A stretch of 64,000 nt of DNA, from the NCBI GenBank assembly GCA_017454905.1, contig JAFTCB010000018.1:1-64000 (forward strand), given 5' to 3'. This stretch comes from Bacteroidales bacterium (lineage in GTDB: Bacteria; Bacteroidota; Bacteroidia; Bacteroidales; UBA932). Positions within the stretch are counted from its first letter, which is position 1. Every line of letters starts with the position of its first letter. The notes beneath the pieces were generated by a model that saw only the letters and a list, made by a program, of their open reading frames with translations, was not told the DNA's origin and ran no database searches. Made by a program: the position numbers and the translations under genes. Positions 43,884 through 52,401 of the stretch are shown one piece after another.

Positions 43884-45305
43884 ATGAAATTATACCGGAT
43901 TTTGTCCCTGGGAATACTGTTGCTTTCCGCAGCGGCCGTCTTGGCGAAGCCTGCACCTGACGAGAAAAAATCCGGCCCGGCCGTCGTGCATCCCGCACCG
44001 GGCACCCAGTGGATCGGCGACGGGATCAAGGTGACGTTCCAGACGCGCAAGCAGCATTTTTCCTATGCTGACACGGCGACGCTGGACAAGGACATCCATT
44101 CTCCCAAATCCGTGAATATCCATCCTTCGGGGCGGAAATATTATGTCAATTCGCTCGAAGGCGCCAAGACGGTGGTGTACGATTTCCTCACGGGCGAGAA
44201 AACCAAGGTGATCCGCCATCGTTTCGATGACGGAGACAAGGCCCTCTGGGCGCCTTCCAGCGGCCTTTATTCCTATGTACACAGCTACGATCACCCGGAC
44301 AGCTTCGACGGCAAGCCCGTCGAGAGCACCTTCTCGCACGACGGCCGCTATCTCTGGGTTCCCTATTACCGGCGCAGCTTTGATTTCAACGCCCAGGAGC
44401 CGTCGGCGATGGCGGTGATCGACACGCAGTCGGACGAGATCATCCGTCTCTTCGAGACCGGTCCCCTGCCCAAGATGGTCGCCACTTCCCCGGACGGGAC
44501 GCGGCTTGCCGTTACGCATTGGGGCAACAATACGGTGGGGCTGCTGGATATCTCCGGCGCCGAACCGGAGGATTGGCACTACCTCGACTGCCTGGTGGTA
44601 GATTATCAGCTGAAACTCAATTTCAGCCTGACGCAGAAGGTGGACCGCGACGTCAACAGCGGATACTGCCTGCGCGGGACGGTTTTCACCCCGGACGGCC
44701 GCTACCTGCTGGTCGGCTGCATGGGCGGAGGCGGCGGCATCGCCGTGATCGACCTGACGGCAAACCGTTATCTGGGCCGTGCAATGGGTGTCATGGCCAA
44801 TCTCCGCCACCTGGTCATCAAGGACGGCAACCTGTATATCAGCATCAACAAGACCGGCTACATCCAGCGGATCGGCCTGGACGACTTCCTTTCGCAGGTC
44901 AGCGTGCTGGACGGCGACAAGAAAAAGACGGTCGTCGTGCACAACTGGGTCAACTGCAAGATTCCCGCGGGTGCACGGACCATCGAACTCTCCCCCAGCG
45001 GGAAATACATCTTCGCGGCCTGCAACTTCAGCAGCTGCCTGGCCATCGTGGACGCCGAGAAGATGGAACTTCTCGGCACGATTCCTGCTGACTCCTTCCC
45101 CGTCGGACTGGATATTTCCCGTGACGGGCGTTATGTTTTCACGACCTCGCAGGCGCGGAACATCGCCGGTAACGCAGTGGATATCTTCAAAATAGAATAT
45201 CTGAATGAGACTTTTAAACGCTATATTGACTGGCTTCCTCCTATGCCCGGCTTTGTCGGTGACGGCCCAAGGAGTACCGTCCTCGACTGGTTTATCAGCC
45301 GCTGA
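43884..45305 (+). CDS. Secreted YncE-like beta-propeller protein
   Basis: 473 residues with a signal peptide (ending AAAVLAKP). The repeated pattern of propeller blades is clear: HPSGRKYYVNS, SHDGRYLWVPYY, SPDGTRLAVTHWGNNTVGLLD, TPDGRYLLVGCMGGGG, SPSGKYIFAACN, SRDGRYVFTTS. YncE/cytochrome-cd1-like propellers serve as binding or scaffold modules in the envelope; partner unknown. The last 101 nt overlap, in another frame, the start of the NlpC/P60 gene, so they are probably translationally linked. Confidence 0.85.
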   Translation: MKLYRILSLGILLLSAAAVLAKPAPDEKKSGPAVVHPAPGTQWIGDGIKVTFQTRKQHFSYADTATLDKDIHSPKSVNIHPSGRKYYVNSLEGAKTVVYDFLTGEKTKVIRHRFDDGDKALWAPSSGLYSYVHSYDHPDSFDGKPVESTFSHDGRYLWVPYYRRSFDFNAQEPSAMAVIDTQSDEIIRLFETGPLPKMVATSPDGTRLAVTHWGNNTVGLLDISGAEPEDWHYLDCLVVDYQLKLNFSLTQKVDRDVNSGYCLRGTVFTPDGRYLLVGCMGGGGGIAVIDLTANRYLGRAMGVMANLRHLVIKDGNLYISINKTGYIQRIGLDDFLSQVSVLDGDKKKTVVVHNWVNCKIPAGARTIELSPSGKYIFAACNFSSCLAIVDAEKMELLGTIPADSFPVGLDISRDGRYVFTTSQARNIAGNAVDIFKIEYLNETFKRYIDWLPPMPGFVGDGPRSTVLDWFISR

Positions 45306-46203
45306 CAGCATCCGGGTGCAGGCTTCCGAACTGGCCGACCGCATCATCGAAGAGGCGAAACAGTACATGGGGACGCCATACCGGCGGGGCGGGAACGGCC
45401 CGAAGGTCTTCGACTGTACCGGTTTCACGAAGTTCATCTTCGGGAAATTCGGCTATCAGCTCGGCCGGACGGTCCCGGCTCAGGCCGGCGACGGCCGCGA
45501 ACTGATCGGCAACCTGGCCGACCTGCAGAAGGGTGACCTGCTGATTTTCGGCGCCCGCGGCAATGTCCGCCGGCAGGGTCATGCCGGCATCTTCATCGGA
45601 ATGGACAGCACGGGCACCAACTTCAGCTTCATCCATGCCGCCGTCCACGGGGGCATCATGATTTCCAACCTGAAGGAGACATACTACAAGCAGCGTTTCC
45701 TGGGAGCACGCCGCATCCTGCCGGATTTCCTGCCTGACGTGGCGGATTCCACGGCCGTGGCCGTGCTGGACTCCCTGGCGGGACGGTTCGTCCCGCAAGT
45801 GGATACCCTCCTGCTCTCCCCTGCCGACCGCAGGATCATCCTCTTCGCGGACGGCACCTGGGCGCTGGTGGATACGGCCGGCGTCGTGGCGGCGCCTGCT
45901 TCCCGCGAGCGGATCCTGCTGGCGGAAAACGGCTCCTGGCGCGCCGTTCCTTCTTCGACCGTGAAGATCCCGGATCTCAAGAAACCGGAACCCGAGCCGG
46001 CGAAGAGCGGCAGTATGTCCAAGACTACGACGGCTCCCCCGCCCCCTGCGGATGGTTCCGCCGTGTACCATACAATCGTGTCCGGCGATACGCTCTACGC
46101 GCTTGCCCGCCGCTACGGGACGACGGTGAACAACATCTGTACGCTCAACGGCATCACCACCAAGACGACGCTCCGTCCCGGCAAAAAACTCCGTGTCCGC
46201 TAA
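45205..46203 (+). CDS. NlpC/P60 peptidoglycan endopeptidase with LysM
   Basis: 332 residues. Signal peptide MRLLNAILTGFLLCPALSVT is encoded wholly inside the overlap with the upstream gene. NlpC/P60 catalytic residues: C71 (DCTGF), H126 (GHAGI) and H144 (FIHAA). C-terminal LysM (about 287-332, VSGDTLYALARRYGTTVNNI) binds glycan. The middle (180-280) is Pro/Ala-rich. It cleaves peptide stems of peptidoglycan in the periplasm. Stop overlaps the next ATG (TAATG). The long overlap is odd but the signal peptide needs this start; a later in-frame Met in the catalytic domain would lose it. Confidence 0.9.
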   Translation: MRLLNAILTGFLLCPALSVTAQGVPSSTGLSAADSIRVQASELADRIIEEAKQYMGTPYRRGGNGPKVFDCTGFTKFIFGKFGYQLGRTVPAQAGDGRELIGNLADLQKGDLLIFGARGNVRRQGHAGIFIGMDSTGTNFSFIHAAVHGGIMISNLKETYYKQRFLGARRILPDFLPDVADSTAVAVLDSLAGRFVPQVDTLLLSPADRRIILFADGTWALVDTAGVVAAPASRERILLAENGSWRAVPSSTVKIPDLKKPEPEPAKSGSMSKTTTAPPPPADGSAVYHTIVSGDTLYALARRYGTTVNNICTLNGITTKTTLRPGKKLRVR

Positions 46204-47021
46204 TGAGGCACCTCCGGCTCATACTTGTGTTGCTTCTCGCCCTGGCTGCGAACCGGTTGCAGGCGGACAACCTGTATGCCTACCGGGATTCGGTCAAGAA
46301 TGCGTACGACTTCCTGCTGTACATTCCTGACGAGTACTACACGAGCGAAAAGCCCCTCCCCTTGATCCTGAATCTTCATGGCAAGAGCCTGACAGGCAAT
46401 GACTTGAATATGATTACACGCTACGGTTGCATCGATGCGCTCCGCCGTGGCCGCAAGATAAACGCCGTCGTGCTCTGCCCCCAGTGCCGCTCCACGGGCG
46501 GCTGGGATCCGGAGAAACTGATGAAAGTCGTGGAATGGGTGCGCTACCGCTTCCGTACGGACCATGACCGGCTCTATGTTTTCGGCATCAGCATGGGCGG
46601 CTGGGGGACGTTCAAATTCGCTGCGGCCTATCCGGACCAGGTGGCTGCCGCCATTGCGATGTGCGGCGGCTATACGGGCCCTGTCGAGCCGCTCTCGGAG
46701 CTCCCGCTGTGGATCATCCATGGCACGAGCGACCGCATCACCACGATATCCTATTCGACTTCCATCGTGGAGAAACTGGCCGCCATGGGCAAATCGGGAC
46801 GCTTTGTCTTCAGTTGGCTGACCGGCTGCGACCATTCGATCCTGGCGCGCATATTCCTGCTCCAGCAGCCCTATGACTGGCTGTTCTCGCACACGATCAA
46901 GGACACCGGACGCCCGGCGAACCGGGACTTCAAAATCGATCCCAAGGACCTGAATGCCGCCTATATGCGGCTGGACCAGAGCCAGGCGCAGCGTCTGCGG
47001 ATCAAGAATCCGGAGAAATAA
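46203..47021 (+). CDS. Secreted alpha/beta hydrolase (feruloyl esterase/PHB depolymerase-like)
   Basis: 272 residues with a signal peptide (MRHLRLILVLLLALAANRL). Nucleophile S130 in FGISMGGWG; probable Asp177 (HGTSDRIT) and His211 (GCDHS) complete the triad. Oxyanion part NLHGKSLTG. Resembles phospholipase/carboxylesterase and LpqC/feruloyl-esterase-type hydrolases. Starts on the last base of the NlpC/P60 stop, hence co-translated; together with the propeller protein they form a three-gene envelope operon. Confidence 0.82.
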   Translation: MRHLRLILVLLLALAANRLQADNLYAYRDSVKNAYDFLLYIPDEYYTSEKPLPLILNLHGKSLTGNDLNMITRYGCIDALRRGRKINAVVLCPQCRSTGGWDPEKLMKVVEWVRYRFRTDHDRLYVFGISMGGWGTFKFAAAYPDQVAAAIAMCGGYTGPVEPLSELPLWIIHGTSDRITTISYSTSIVEKLAAMGKSGRFVFSWLTGCDHSILARIFLLQQPYDWLFSHTIKDTGRPANRDFKIDPKDLNAAYMRLDQSQAQRLRIKNPEK

Positions 47022-47024
47022 TCC

Positions 47025-47505
47025 TTAACGAATCCTGAAAAGAACCCCGATCCGGTACCAGAAGCCGGGCTGGGGGATGTTGCCGTGATCGTAGTAGGTG
47101 ATATTGAGCAGGTTGTTCCCTTCGATGAAAGCGTTCCAACTCCCGGCCTCCCAGTTCAAGCGCGCATCCAGCAGCGAATAAGGCTTGTAGGCGCGCTGCC
47201 CAAGACTCTTGCCCCCCTCGAATGCCTCATAGTTCCCTACCCTGTCCTGCCAGCGGTAGGACAGGTGGAAGGACAGCCGCTGCGCGAGGTGGAAGTCCGC
47301 CTGCGGCATTGCGGCTGTAGCCGTCCGAGTGGCCATAGGAGGCCGACAGCTGGTTGTCCCAGCGTCCGGAGGCCAGGTTGGCGCGGATGCCTCCGCCCAG
47401 GGTGCCCCAGGCGCCGCTGACGGTGACTTCTTCCAGGGATTTCTGCGCGCTGAGCGCAGCGGCGGCCAGCAGCAGGCCGGCCAGGCAGACAACAATCTTT
47501 CTCAC
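47025..47505 (-). pseudogene. TonB-dependent receptor remnant
   Basis: From ATG 47505 a signal peptide (MRKIVVCLAGLLLAAAALSAQ) and LEEVTVSG, the start of a plug domain, run straight into barrel-like sequence (NQLSASYGHSDGYSRN). The frame then shifts near 47300, and the other frame gives a perfect C-terminal barrel end: FHLSYRWQDRVGNYE, WNAFIEGNNLLNITYYDHG and a terminal GVLFRIR. Normal length would be 600-1000 residues, so most of plug and barrel are deleted. It still has a promoter (47529-47536). Confidence 0.85.
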
Positions 47506-47528
47506 TTCATGCTTGCTTTACACGGGCG

Positions 47529-47536
47529 CAAAGATA
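47529..47536 (-). promoter_or_regulatory. -7 element (TATCTTTG) before the TonB receptor remnant
   Basis: Reverse-strand consensus directly after the T-tract of the upstream terminator. Confidence 0.5.
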
Positions 47537-47537
47537 C

Positions 47538-47568
47538 AAAAAAAGCCGCTGCCGGGGCACGGCAGCGG
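47538..47568 (-). terminator. Terminator of the GH2-esterase operon
   Basis: Arms CCGCTGCC/GGCAGCGG (47546-47553, 47561-47568), then on the reverse strand C and TTTTTTT (47544-47538). Confidence 0.8.
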
Positions 47569-47588
47569 ACTTTAATGCGGGGGAACCC

Positions 47589-49991
47589 CTATCGGGTCCG
47601 GAGCGGCACGCTGAGCGGCTTTTTGAGCAGGGGCGTGCGGATGGTCAGGGAGGCGCTTCCGGGCGTGTCCGAACTCCGCAGGATCACCAGCGCGGTGCCC
47701 TGGAAGAGTCGGACATGGGGTTCGGTATGGATCTCGTCGGAGTAGAGGTTGCCCGAGGAGATGCCGGCCAGGCAGGCTGCGCCGCCAACCTCGAGGTCCA
47801 GTTCTTCACTGGCGGTCCAGACGCGGCGGCCGCGGCTGTCAACCGCCGTCACGCGGAGGAACTGCAGGTCCTTGCCGTCCCCTTTCCAATCGGTGACGGC
47901 AGGCTCGACGCGCAGGGCGACCGGCTTTCCGACGGTCTCCAGCTTGTGGCGGGCCACTACGCGGCCGTCTTTGCGGGAAACGGCTTCGATGTTGCCGTTC
48001 TTGTAGGGCACCCCTTCCCATTTGATGCGGTTGCGCAGCGACGGGTCGGAGATATCGTTCTGCTTGATCCCCAGGCTCTTGCCGTTTACGAAGAGCTCCA
48101 CCTCGTCGCCGTTGGTGTAGGTCCAGAGGTCGACCTGCTCCCCGGCGTTGCGGTTCCAGTTCTCGCTCATGTAGGATGTCCCGACCGTCATGCCGTTCCA
48201 TTCATAATTCTCGGTCGGTTTCTCGATGATGGCGATATGGACCACGGGATCCGTACTGAACATGCTTTTGATCAGCCAGGCGATGGGCTTGGGTTCAAAG
48301 GAGATGTCGAATTCGCCGTTGGCGAAACCCTTGGCCGGCCAGCCGGCGCTCTCCCCCAGATAGTCGATGGCGCCCCAGTAAGCCAGGCCGATGACCTTGT
48401 CCAGATTCATGCCGAACCAGTTGGCCGGCAGGCCGGTGGTGTTGGCTTCGCTCTGGTAGAACATCATCCGGGGATAACGCACCGCGTCGCCGGGGAAATA
48501 CATGTAGCGGTAGTTGTAGGATGCGACGTCGGTCTCGAGGGCGAGATCGCACGGGATGTCGTTGGTCTCCCAGTTGCGGTAGCGCGGGTGCATCGCCACG
48601 GTGGTCGGACGGGTCTTGTCGTACTTGTGGAGCAGTTCGCGCTGGAGACGGTAGGCCGTCACGCCGTAGTCGCCGAAGGGCTCGGGATTCTGCTGGAGTT
48701 CGTTGCCGAAGCTCCACATCACCACGCAGGGGTGGTTGCGGTCGCGCTTGACCCACTCTTCGACATTCTCCTGCCAGAGGGCTTTCCAGTCGCGGCGTCC
48801 GCCGGCGTACTGCATGTTCCACTTGTCATAGAGTTCGTCCACCACCAGGATGCCCATCCGGTCGCAGAGGCGCAGGAAGGACTCTGAATACGGGTTGTGC
48901 GAAGTGCGGATATGGTTGAAACCGAATGACTTGAACATCTTCAGCAGATACTCTTCCCCGCGCGGATAAGCCGCGGCGCCGAGCGGACCCAGGGTGTGGT
49001 GGTTGGCTGCGCCTTTGAGGAGGACCTTCTCGCCGTTGAGCTTGAGGCCGAAGGCCGGGTCGAATTCGAGGGTACGGATGCCGAACGGCTCGCATACCCG
49101 GTCGCAGACCTTGCCGTCCTCGTCATAGAGGGAGACCTCGACGGTATAGAGATACGGGTCTTCGCAGCTCCAGAGGCGGGGTGCGGGGACGACCAGGGGG
49201 ATCAGGTCGTAGGCGGAACCGGGCAGCCAGTTCTTGTACTTGGTCTCGGTCACCTGCTCTGCGGCAACCTTGCCCCCGGCATCCAGCAGGCGGACGCCGA
49301 ACTTGACAGTCTTGACCTCACGGGAACGGAGGAAGATGGCCGCCTGGACGTCGATGACCGCCCGGCCGCCGGAGACCGCACGGGTGCGCAGGTAGAGCGG
49401 ATGGCGGGTGAAATAGCCGTTGGCGGGCGTGACGACGAGATGGACGTCCCGGTAGAGGCCGCCGCCGGTGTACCAGCGGGAGTTGAACGGACCCATCGTG
49501 TCCGCACGGACCGTCAGTTCATTGGCTTCGCCGTATTTGACCTTGTCGGTGATGTCCACTTCGAATCCGAGGTAGCCGTAGTCCGTCTTGGCGATCAGTT
49601 CGCCATTGAGATACACGTCGCCGACCAGCATGATGCCCTCGAAATCCAGCACGAGGCGCTGCCCTTTCAGGCTGGCGGGGATGTCCAGCGTCCTCTTGTA
49701 CCAGCCGGCTCCCAGCTGCTTGAAGGCGCGGGCGGAGAGGGTGCTGCGGAAGTTGGCTGCCAGGTCGGCCGAGTTGCCCTTCTCGTCGGCGCTTGGCGCG
49801 ATCCAGGGCTGGGAGATCTGGAAGTCATGCGGAAGGTTGACGGACTGCCATTCCGCGGCATCATCGCCATAGTGGAACTGCCAGCCGGCATTGAGACTGA
49901 GGGTATCGCGGACCATCCCGTCGGCCGCCTGTGCGGCAGGCAGGAAAGCGGTCAGGGAAAGGACTGCGAAAAGATGTTTGAAATATCTCAT
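47589..49991 (-). CDS. Glycoside hydrolase family 2 (beta-galactosidase-like)
   Basis: 800 residues from ATG 49991 with signal peptide (MRYFKHLFAVLSLTAFLPAAQA). Domains: sugar-binding jelly roll (about 30-190), Ig-like (about 195-300), TIM barrel (about 305-600) with acid/base E431 (WSFGNEL) and nucleophile E515 (YQSEANT), then a DUF4982-type C-terminal domain and a beta domain. Periplasmic exo-glycosidase on plant or host glycans; galactosidase is the commonest activity. Lies 10 nt after the esterase, so in the same operon. No SusC/SusD pair nearby. Confidence 0.92.
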   Translation of the reverse strand: MRYFKHLFAVLSLTAFLPAAQAADGMVRDTLSLNAGWQFHYGDDAAEWQSVNLPHDFQISQPWIAPSADEKGNSADLAANFRSTLSARAFKQLGAGWYKRTLDIPASLKGQRLVLDFEGIMLVGDVYLNGELIAKTDYGYLGFEVDITDKVKYGEANELTVRADTMGPFNSRWYTGGGLYRDVHLVVTPANGYFTRHPLYLRTRAVSGGRAVIDVQAAIFLRSREVKTVKFGVRLLDAGGKVAAEQVTETKYKNWLPGSAYDLIPLVVPAPRLWSCEDPYLYTVEVSLYDEDGKVCDRVCEPFGIRTLEFDPAFGLKLNGEKVLLKGAANHHTLGPLGAAAYPRGEEYLLKMFKSFGFNHIRTSHNPYSESFLRLCDRMGILVVDELYDKWNMQYAGGRRDWKALWQENVEEWVKRDRNHPCVVMWSFGNELQQNPEPFGDYGVTAYRLQRELLHKYDKTRPTTVAMHPRYRNWETNDIPCDLALETDVASYNYRYMYFPGDAVRYPRMMFYQSEANTTGLPANWFGMNLDKVIGLAYWGAIDYLGESAGWPAKGFANGEFDISFEPKPIAWLIKSMFSTDPVVHIAIIEKPTENYEWNGMTVGTSYMSENWNRNAGEQVDLWTYTNGDEVELFVNGKSLGIKQNDISDPSLRNRIKWEGVPYKNGNIEAVSRKDGRVVARHKLETVGKPVALRVEPAVTDWKGDGKDLQFLRVTAVDSRGRRVWTASEELDLEVGGAACLAGISSGNLYSDEIHTEPHVRLFQGTALVILRSSDTPGSASLTIRTPLLKKPLSVPLRTR

Positions 49992-50001
49992 ATGCAAACG
50001 T

Positions 50002-50850
50002 TTAACGAGCGAAACATTGGCTCAGCCAGCGCTCGAGCTCACCGGTCCATTCGCGCTTGTAGGCGAAGCTGTCCTGGAAGCCCCAGCCGTGGCCGCCGGA
50101 AGGATAGATATGCAGGGTGGCGCCGACGCCGTTCTCGCGCAGCGCGAGGAAGTACTCGATGCTGTTGATGCAGGGGACGGATGTGTCATCGGCCGAGCAC
50201 ATGATGAAGGCGGGCGGGGTCTGCGCCGTGACATGCTTGACGCTGGTGTACTGGTCGATGCGCGCCTGCGAAGGATGTTCGCCGAGCATCAGGGTGGGGT
50301 TGCTGCCTACGCGCGTGACGGCATAGAAGAGGACCTGGAAGTCCGGACGGTCGGAGGCGGAGGTGAAATGGGTGGCCACCTGCGTGGCGAGGTTGCCGCC
50401 TGCGGAAGCGCCCATGATGCCCACCTTGTGCGGGTCGATCCCCCACTCCGCGGCGTGCTCGCGCAGGATCTCGATGGAACGGAGGCCGTCGCTCAGGGGC
50501 ACTTCGATCAGCCCGTTGGGCATGCGGTACTTCAGGACGGCATAGGTGATGCCCAGGTTGTTGAACCAGGGGGCCATGTCGTAGCCCTCGTGGTTCATCG
50601 CCAGGCGCCGGTAGCCGCCGCCCGGGCACATGATCACGGCGATGCCGTTGGGCTTCGCCGCCGGATAGACGGTCAGCGTGGCGCGGGTGATGTTGGCCAC
50701 GCGGCCGTTCTCGAGGGGTTGTTCGGGGCCGGTCAAGCCGCTGTCATTGGGGGCGCCGTCCGGCCAGACGTCCAGGACGACTGGGCCGCCTTGTGCGGCG
50801 GCGAGCAGGCAGCAGGATGCCGCCAGCAGGGAGAGGATGATTCTTTTCAT
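50002..50850 (-). CDS. Secreted acetyl-esterase-like alpha/beta hydrolase
   Basis: 282 residues, signal peptide MKRIILSLLAASCCLLAAAQ. CPGGGY (about 75-80) oxyanion loop, nucleophile S149 (GASAGGN), Asp221/222 (CSADDTS), His254 (SGGHGWG). Matches the acetyl xylan esterase/BD-FAE-like group that deacetylates plant polysaccharides. Next to GH2, suggesting joint breakdown of an acetylated glycan. Confidence 0.87.
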   Translation of the reverse strand: MKRIILSLLAASCCLLAAAQGGPVVLDVWPDGAPNDSGLTGPEQPLENGRVANITRATLTVYPAAKPNGIAVIMCPGGGYRRLAMNHEGYDMAPWFNNLGITYAVLKYRMPNGLIEVPLSDGLRSIEILREHAAEWGIDPHKVGIMGASAGGNLATQVATHFTSASDRPDFQVLFYAVTRVGSNPTLMLGEHPSQARIDQYTSVKHVTAQTPPAFIMCSADDTSVPCINSIEYFLALRENGVGATLHIYPSGGHGWGFQDSFAYKREWTGELERWLSQCFAR

Positions 50851-50883
50851 ATCTTAACGGTTGATTGGTTGTGTCGGCGGGAG

Positions 50884-51390
50884 TCAGTCCTTCTCTTTCC
50901 TGGCCGGGTCGGCATCCGGATCCAGGTTGCCCTGGAAGTCGATCGGTTCCCGGTTGCGGGAGCGGACATTCAGCGAACACCGCCCGTTGTCGAAGACCAC
51001 GAGACGATAGACCAGGATGTCCTCTTCATTGTCGGTCGTGATGACGATCGTCCGGCGGTCCTGCCCGGAGGGCAGCTCCTCATAGGTACTGATGGTGCTT
51101 TCGAAATTCAGCGCCTTGCCTCCCCCGTACGGGACGTTATATGCGACGCCGAAATACGGAAGATGGGAGATGAGCTTGTCTTCATTCACGGTCAGGGAAT
51201 ACGGGGAGGTGACGGCGCGGGAAGCACCCCGGGTGGGGTGCATGTGGGTGATGTCCACTTTGAAACGGCGGCTGTCCAGGCGCTCTTGCACCTGCGCTTG
51301 CATACGGGCGGCTTCCTCCGGGCTCTGCCGGAGCGCACCGCAGGCGGCAAGCATACAGACGGCAGAAAGAAGGATCAGGATCTTCTTCAT
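50884..51390 (-). CDS. DUF4251 lipoprotein
   Basis: 168 residues. Lipobox MLAAC after a short signal. Mature part shows the DUF4251 core: FKVDITHMHP, SPYSLTVNEDKLISHLPYFG, VAYNVPYGGGKALNFES. Envelope protein of unknown role, common in Bacteroidota. 33 nt upstream of the esterase gene on the same strand; the reverse -7 box TATTTTTG (51415-51422) drives it. Confidence 0.88.
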   Translation of the reverse strand: MKKILILLSAVCMLAACGALRQSPEEAARMQAQVQERLDSRRFKVDITHMHPTRGASRAVTSPYSLTVNEDKLISHLPYFGVAYNVPYGGGKALNFESTISTYEELPSGQDRRTIVITTDNEEDILVYRLVVFDNGRCSLNVRSRNREPIDFQGNLDPDADPARKEKD

Positions 51391-51414
51391 GGCAGATTGG
51401 GTATTGGTTCTCTA

Positions 51415-51422
51415 CAAAAATA
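51415..51422 (-). promoter_or_regulatory. -7 element (TATTTTTG) of the DUF4251-esterase-GH2 operon
   Basis: Reverse-strand TAnnTTTG match 24 nt before ATG 51390. Confidence 0.45.
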
Positions 51423-51444
51423 CAAATAATTCTGATTGAATCCG

Positions 51445-51452
51445 TATCTTTG
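51445..51452 (+). promoter_or_regulatory. -7 element (TATCTTTG) of the AlkZ-like gene
   Basis: Consensus ending 7 nt before ATG 51460, implying a leaderless mRNA and excluding the upstream ATG at 51436. Confidence 0.55.
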
Positions 51453-51459
51453 TCCGGTC

Positions 51460-52134
51460 ATGTCCATTTTCGCGAAGCGCACCGATCCCGCCGCCCGCTG
51501 GCGGATCGACAGCCCGGAGGCTCTGCACCGGGCCGTCCGGGCCTGCGGCATCCTCCCCTTCTTCGAGGGTCCCGTCCCGGGCTTCTCCGTTGAGGAAATG
51601 ACGCCCCCGGAGCACTGGTTCGACGGCGAGACGATGGGTCCCTGGGACTGGAAGATCTTTGCGGTGCAGCAGGGCGACATTGCCTACGGTAAATTCCTGC
51701 TGGGCGGGAAGGCCGCCTTCGCTTCGGCGGAGTGCTACCGCGACTTGCTGAACTGGCGCCGTTCCCTGCCCAAATGCGCCTTGCGTGAGAGTGACCGGAG
51801 GGCCTATGAGGCCGTCTGTGAAGCCGGGAGCCATACGAGCCGCGAACTGCGCAAGATTTGCGGGCTCAGGAAGGCGCAGATGGATGCCGTCGTGACGCGC
51901 CTGCAGTACCAGACCCGGCTGGTGACCGGCGACTTCGAGCGCGTCTACAAGGGCGAGTTCCTCGAATACCAGGGCTGGCAACTTGCCTCCTTCTGCCGTC
52001 CCGAAGACCTCTTCGAATACGATCTGGACGCTCCCTTCCGCACCCCGCAGGAGTCCTATGACCGCCTTGCCGCCCGCATCCGCGACGCCGCCCCCGCCGC
52101 CTCCGACGCGGACATCCGGAAGATGCTGGGGTAG
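51460..52134 (+). CDS. AlkZ-related winged-helix-type protein
   Basis: 224 residues, cytoplasmic. Segments WDWKIFAVQQGDIAYGKFLL, GKAAFASAECYRDLLNWRR, SRELRKICGLRKAQMDAVVT and RLQYQTRLVTGDFERVY resemble proteins named AlkZ-related, which share fold traits with HTH_42-type DNA glycosylases; this is from memory, without a search. No catalytic motif can be pinned down. The remnant HTH gene on the other strand overlaps its 3' end. Confidence 0.6.
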   Translation: MSIFAKRTDPAARWRIDSPEALHRAVRACGILPFFEGPVPGFSVEEMTPPEHWFDGETMGPWDWKIFAVQQGDIAYGKFLLGGKAAFASAECYRDLLNWRRSLPKCALRESDRRAYEAVCEAGSHTSRELRKICGLRKAQMDAVVTRLQYQTRLVTGDFERVYKGEFLEYQGWQLASFCRPEDLFEYDLDAPFRTPQESYDRLAARIRDAAPAASDADIRKMLG

Positions 52135-52334
52135 GTCCCTGCCCAACGGTCCAATTGTTGGACCCCCAGGCGCGGCTGCACTTCCGGACCGATCAGGCCA
52201 CACAGGCGCTTGAGCGTATTGACGGAAAGGTTTTGCCCGGTCCGCTCGGCAATGTCCATCGCGAGCGCGTCTAAGTCGGACGGATAGTGTAGCTCCTGGC
52301 CGAAGGCAGCGCTGAGTTGCTGCCGGAGAATCAT
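52056..52334 (-). pseudogene. Truncated N-terminal fragment of a Bacteroidota regulator-like protein
   Basis: Reverse frame from ATG 52334 reads MILRQQLSAAFGQ, then DIAERTGQNLSVNTLKRLCG and VQPRLGVQQLDRWAGTYP. The pattern with TLKRL and PRL is the start of a common Bacteroidota protein family that normally continues for several hundred residues (next expected words: ...TLDVIARYLGY). Here it degenerates and runs into the AlkZ-like gene. Likely a remnant. This accounts for most of 52135-52371. Confidence 0.5.
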
Positions 52335-52371
52335 GGGTAGGATCATAAAAACAAATAAAACGAATAATTCT

Positions 52372-52379
52372 TATATTTG
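52372..52379 (+). promoter_or_regulatory. -7 element (TATATTTG) of the rRNA methyltransferase gene
   Basis: Consensus match 22 nt before ATG 52402; supports that start over the upstream ATG at 52333. Confidence 0.5.
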
Positions 52380-52401
52380 TAAGATTTTTATACCCACAAG
52401 C

